A stretch of 64,000 nucleotides of DNA from Lishizhenia sp965656535. Its GTDB lineage: Bacteria; Bacteroidota; Bacteroidia; Flavobacteriales_D; Crocinitomicaceae. Each line of letters starts with the position of its first letter. Position 1 is the stretch's first letter. The notes beneath the pieces were generated by a model. The model had not been told where the DNA came from, searched no databases, and saw only the letters and a list, made by a program, of their open reading frames with translations. This document shows positions 63,650-64,000 of the stretch, in pieces. The translations under genes were made by a program, and so were the position numbers. The stretch is from contig CBFHKX010000003.1 in the NCBI GenBank assembly GCA_965656535.1, positions 124,001 through 188,000 of the forward strand, read 5' to 3'.

Positions 63650-64000
63650 ATGAAAAAATTAATAATTTTAGGAATTGCACTCATCGGTGGTACTACAATT
63701 GCACAAACCGATATTAATGATGCAAGAACCAATTTTAGTCAAGGGCAGATCATTACAATTAAAGGTGTAGCTGCTAACGGTTCAGAACTCGGACCAATTC
63801 GATACATCCAAGATAACACAGGAGGACTAGCTGCTTACAGCACCTCTCAAACAACAGGTATTAGTCTTGGAGATTCTGTAGAAATAACAGGACCGCTATC
63901 ACAGTTTGGTGGAGCGATTCAAATTTCTCCAATTAACACCGTTAATAATTTCGGACAAGCCAATCAAATTGCACCTCTTTTAGTAGGTATAGCTAACTTA
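63650..64000 (+). CDS. Secreted OB-fold-like protein, cut by the window end
   Basis: The first 117 residues of a protein that continues past the window. It has a signal peptide (about 1-19, TTIAQ), then a beta-rich stretch (GQIITIKGVAANGSELGPIR, later DSVEITGPLSQFGGAIQI) that looks like an OB-fold, as found in secreted nucleases and DUF5689-type proteins. It starts 21 bp after the receptor gene and is probably co-transcribed. The full function depends on the missing part. Confidence 0.75.
   Translation, partial: MKKLIILGIALIGGTTIAQTDINDARTNFSQGQIITIKGVAANGSELGPIRYIQDNTGGLAAYSTSQTTGISLGDSVEITGPLSQFGGAIQISPINTVNNFGQANQIAPLLVGIANL

Overview
This 64 kb window is chromosomal DNA from a low-GC member of the Bacteroidota, most likely order Flavobacteriales and perhaps near the Fluviicola/Crocinitomix group (the family placement is inference). 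The signs are: secreted proteins ending in type IX secretion (T9SS) sorting domains, promoters with the Bacteroidota -7 element TAnnTTTG, a Rho factor with a long Asn-rich insert, a bacillithiol gene (bshC), many lipoproteins with short lipoboxes, and a TonB-dependent receptor locus.

Layout. 1-8 kb: rho with a DUF4199 membrane gene, a DUF4293 gene with an ABC-F ATPase, a two-repeat lipoprotein, an SpmA/SpmB-like fusion and trmD. 8-13.4 kb: a T9SS secreted-protein gene broken by one stop codon, an M14 peptidase, an SPFH-domain lipoprotein and a methyltransferase. 13.4-24.1 kb is the accessory part: a possible HTH regulator, small lipoproteins with a decayed tandem paralog, then an eight-gene minus-strand cluster. 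The cluster encodes a KAP P-loop NTPase, two small repeat proteins, a zinc-ribbon protein, a GIY-YIG nuclease, a coiled-coil protein, an outer-membrane barrel and a Cas4-like/DEDD nuclease fusion. It ends about 0.5 kb from two tRNA-Asp genes, beside a 99-bp direct repeat that carries a tRNA-Asp 3' fragment. This is the best candidate for an undescribed (perhaps defence-related) system. 24.1-28.5 kb: two tandem GH113-like glycosidases, a lipoprotein and a DUF547/beta-barrel fusion. 28.5-37 kb: panB, an FKBP/TraB/methyltransferase/pRiA4b-ORF3 cluster, cca and clpC. 37-44 kb: gyrA, a TPR protein, a PhnP-like hydrolase and rpsF-rpsR-rplI. 44-48 kb: a complete iron(III) ABC transporter and rnpB. 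48-59.5 kb: a phosphoesterase, a cyclophilin, bshC, a T9SS nuclease/phosphatase-family protein, a heavily broken T9SS gene, gltA, a thioredoxin-like lipoprotein and a dipeptidyl-peptidase IV. 59.8-64 kb: a T9SS lamin-tail protein, a TonB-dependent receptor and the start of an OB-fold-like secreted protein cut by the window edge.

How parts work together. The iron transporter genes are translationally coupled (solute-binding lipoprotein, permease, ATPase). The accessory cluster is tightly packed (spacings from a 4-bp overlap to 66 bp). A direct repeat, ATGGGC-N5-ATGGGC, lies upstream of the cluster and of both lipoprotein genes, each time 22 bp before a TTT-containing -7-like element. This suggests a shared, non-standard promoter. 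No transposase, integrase, phage gene or CRISPR array was seen.
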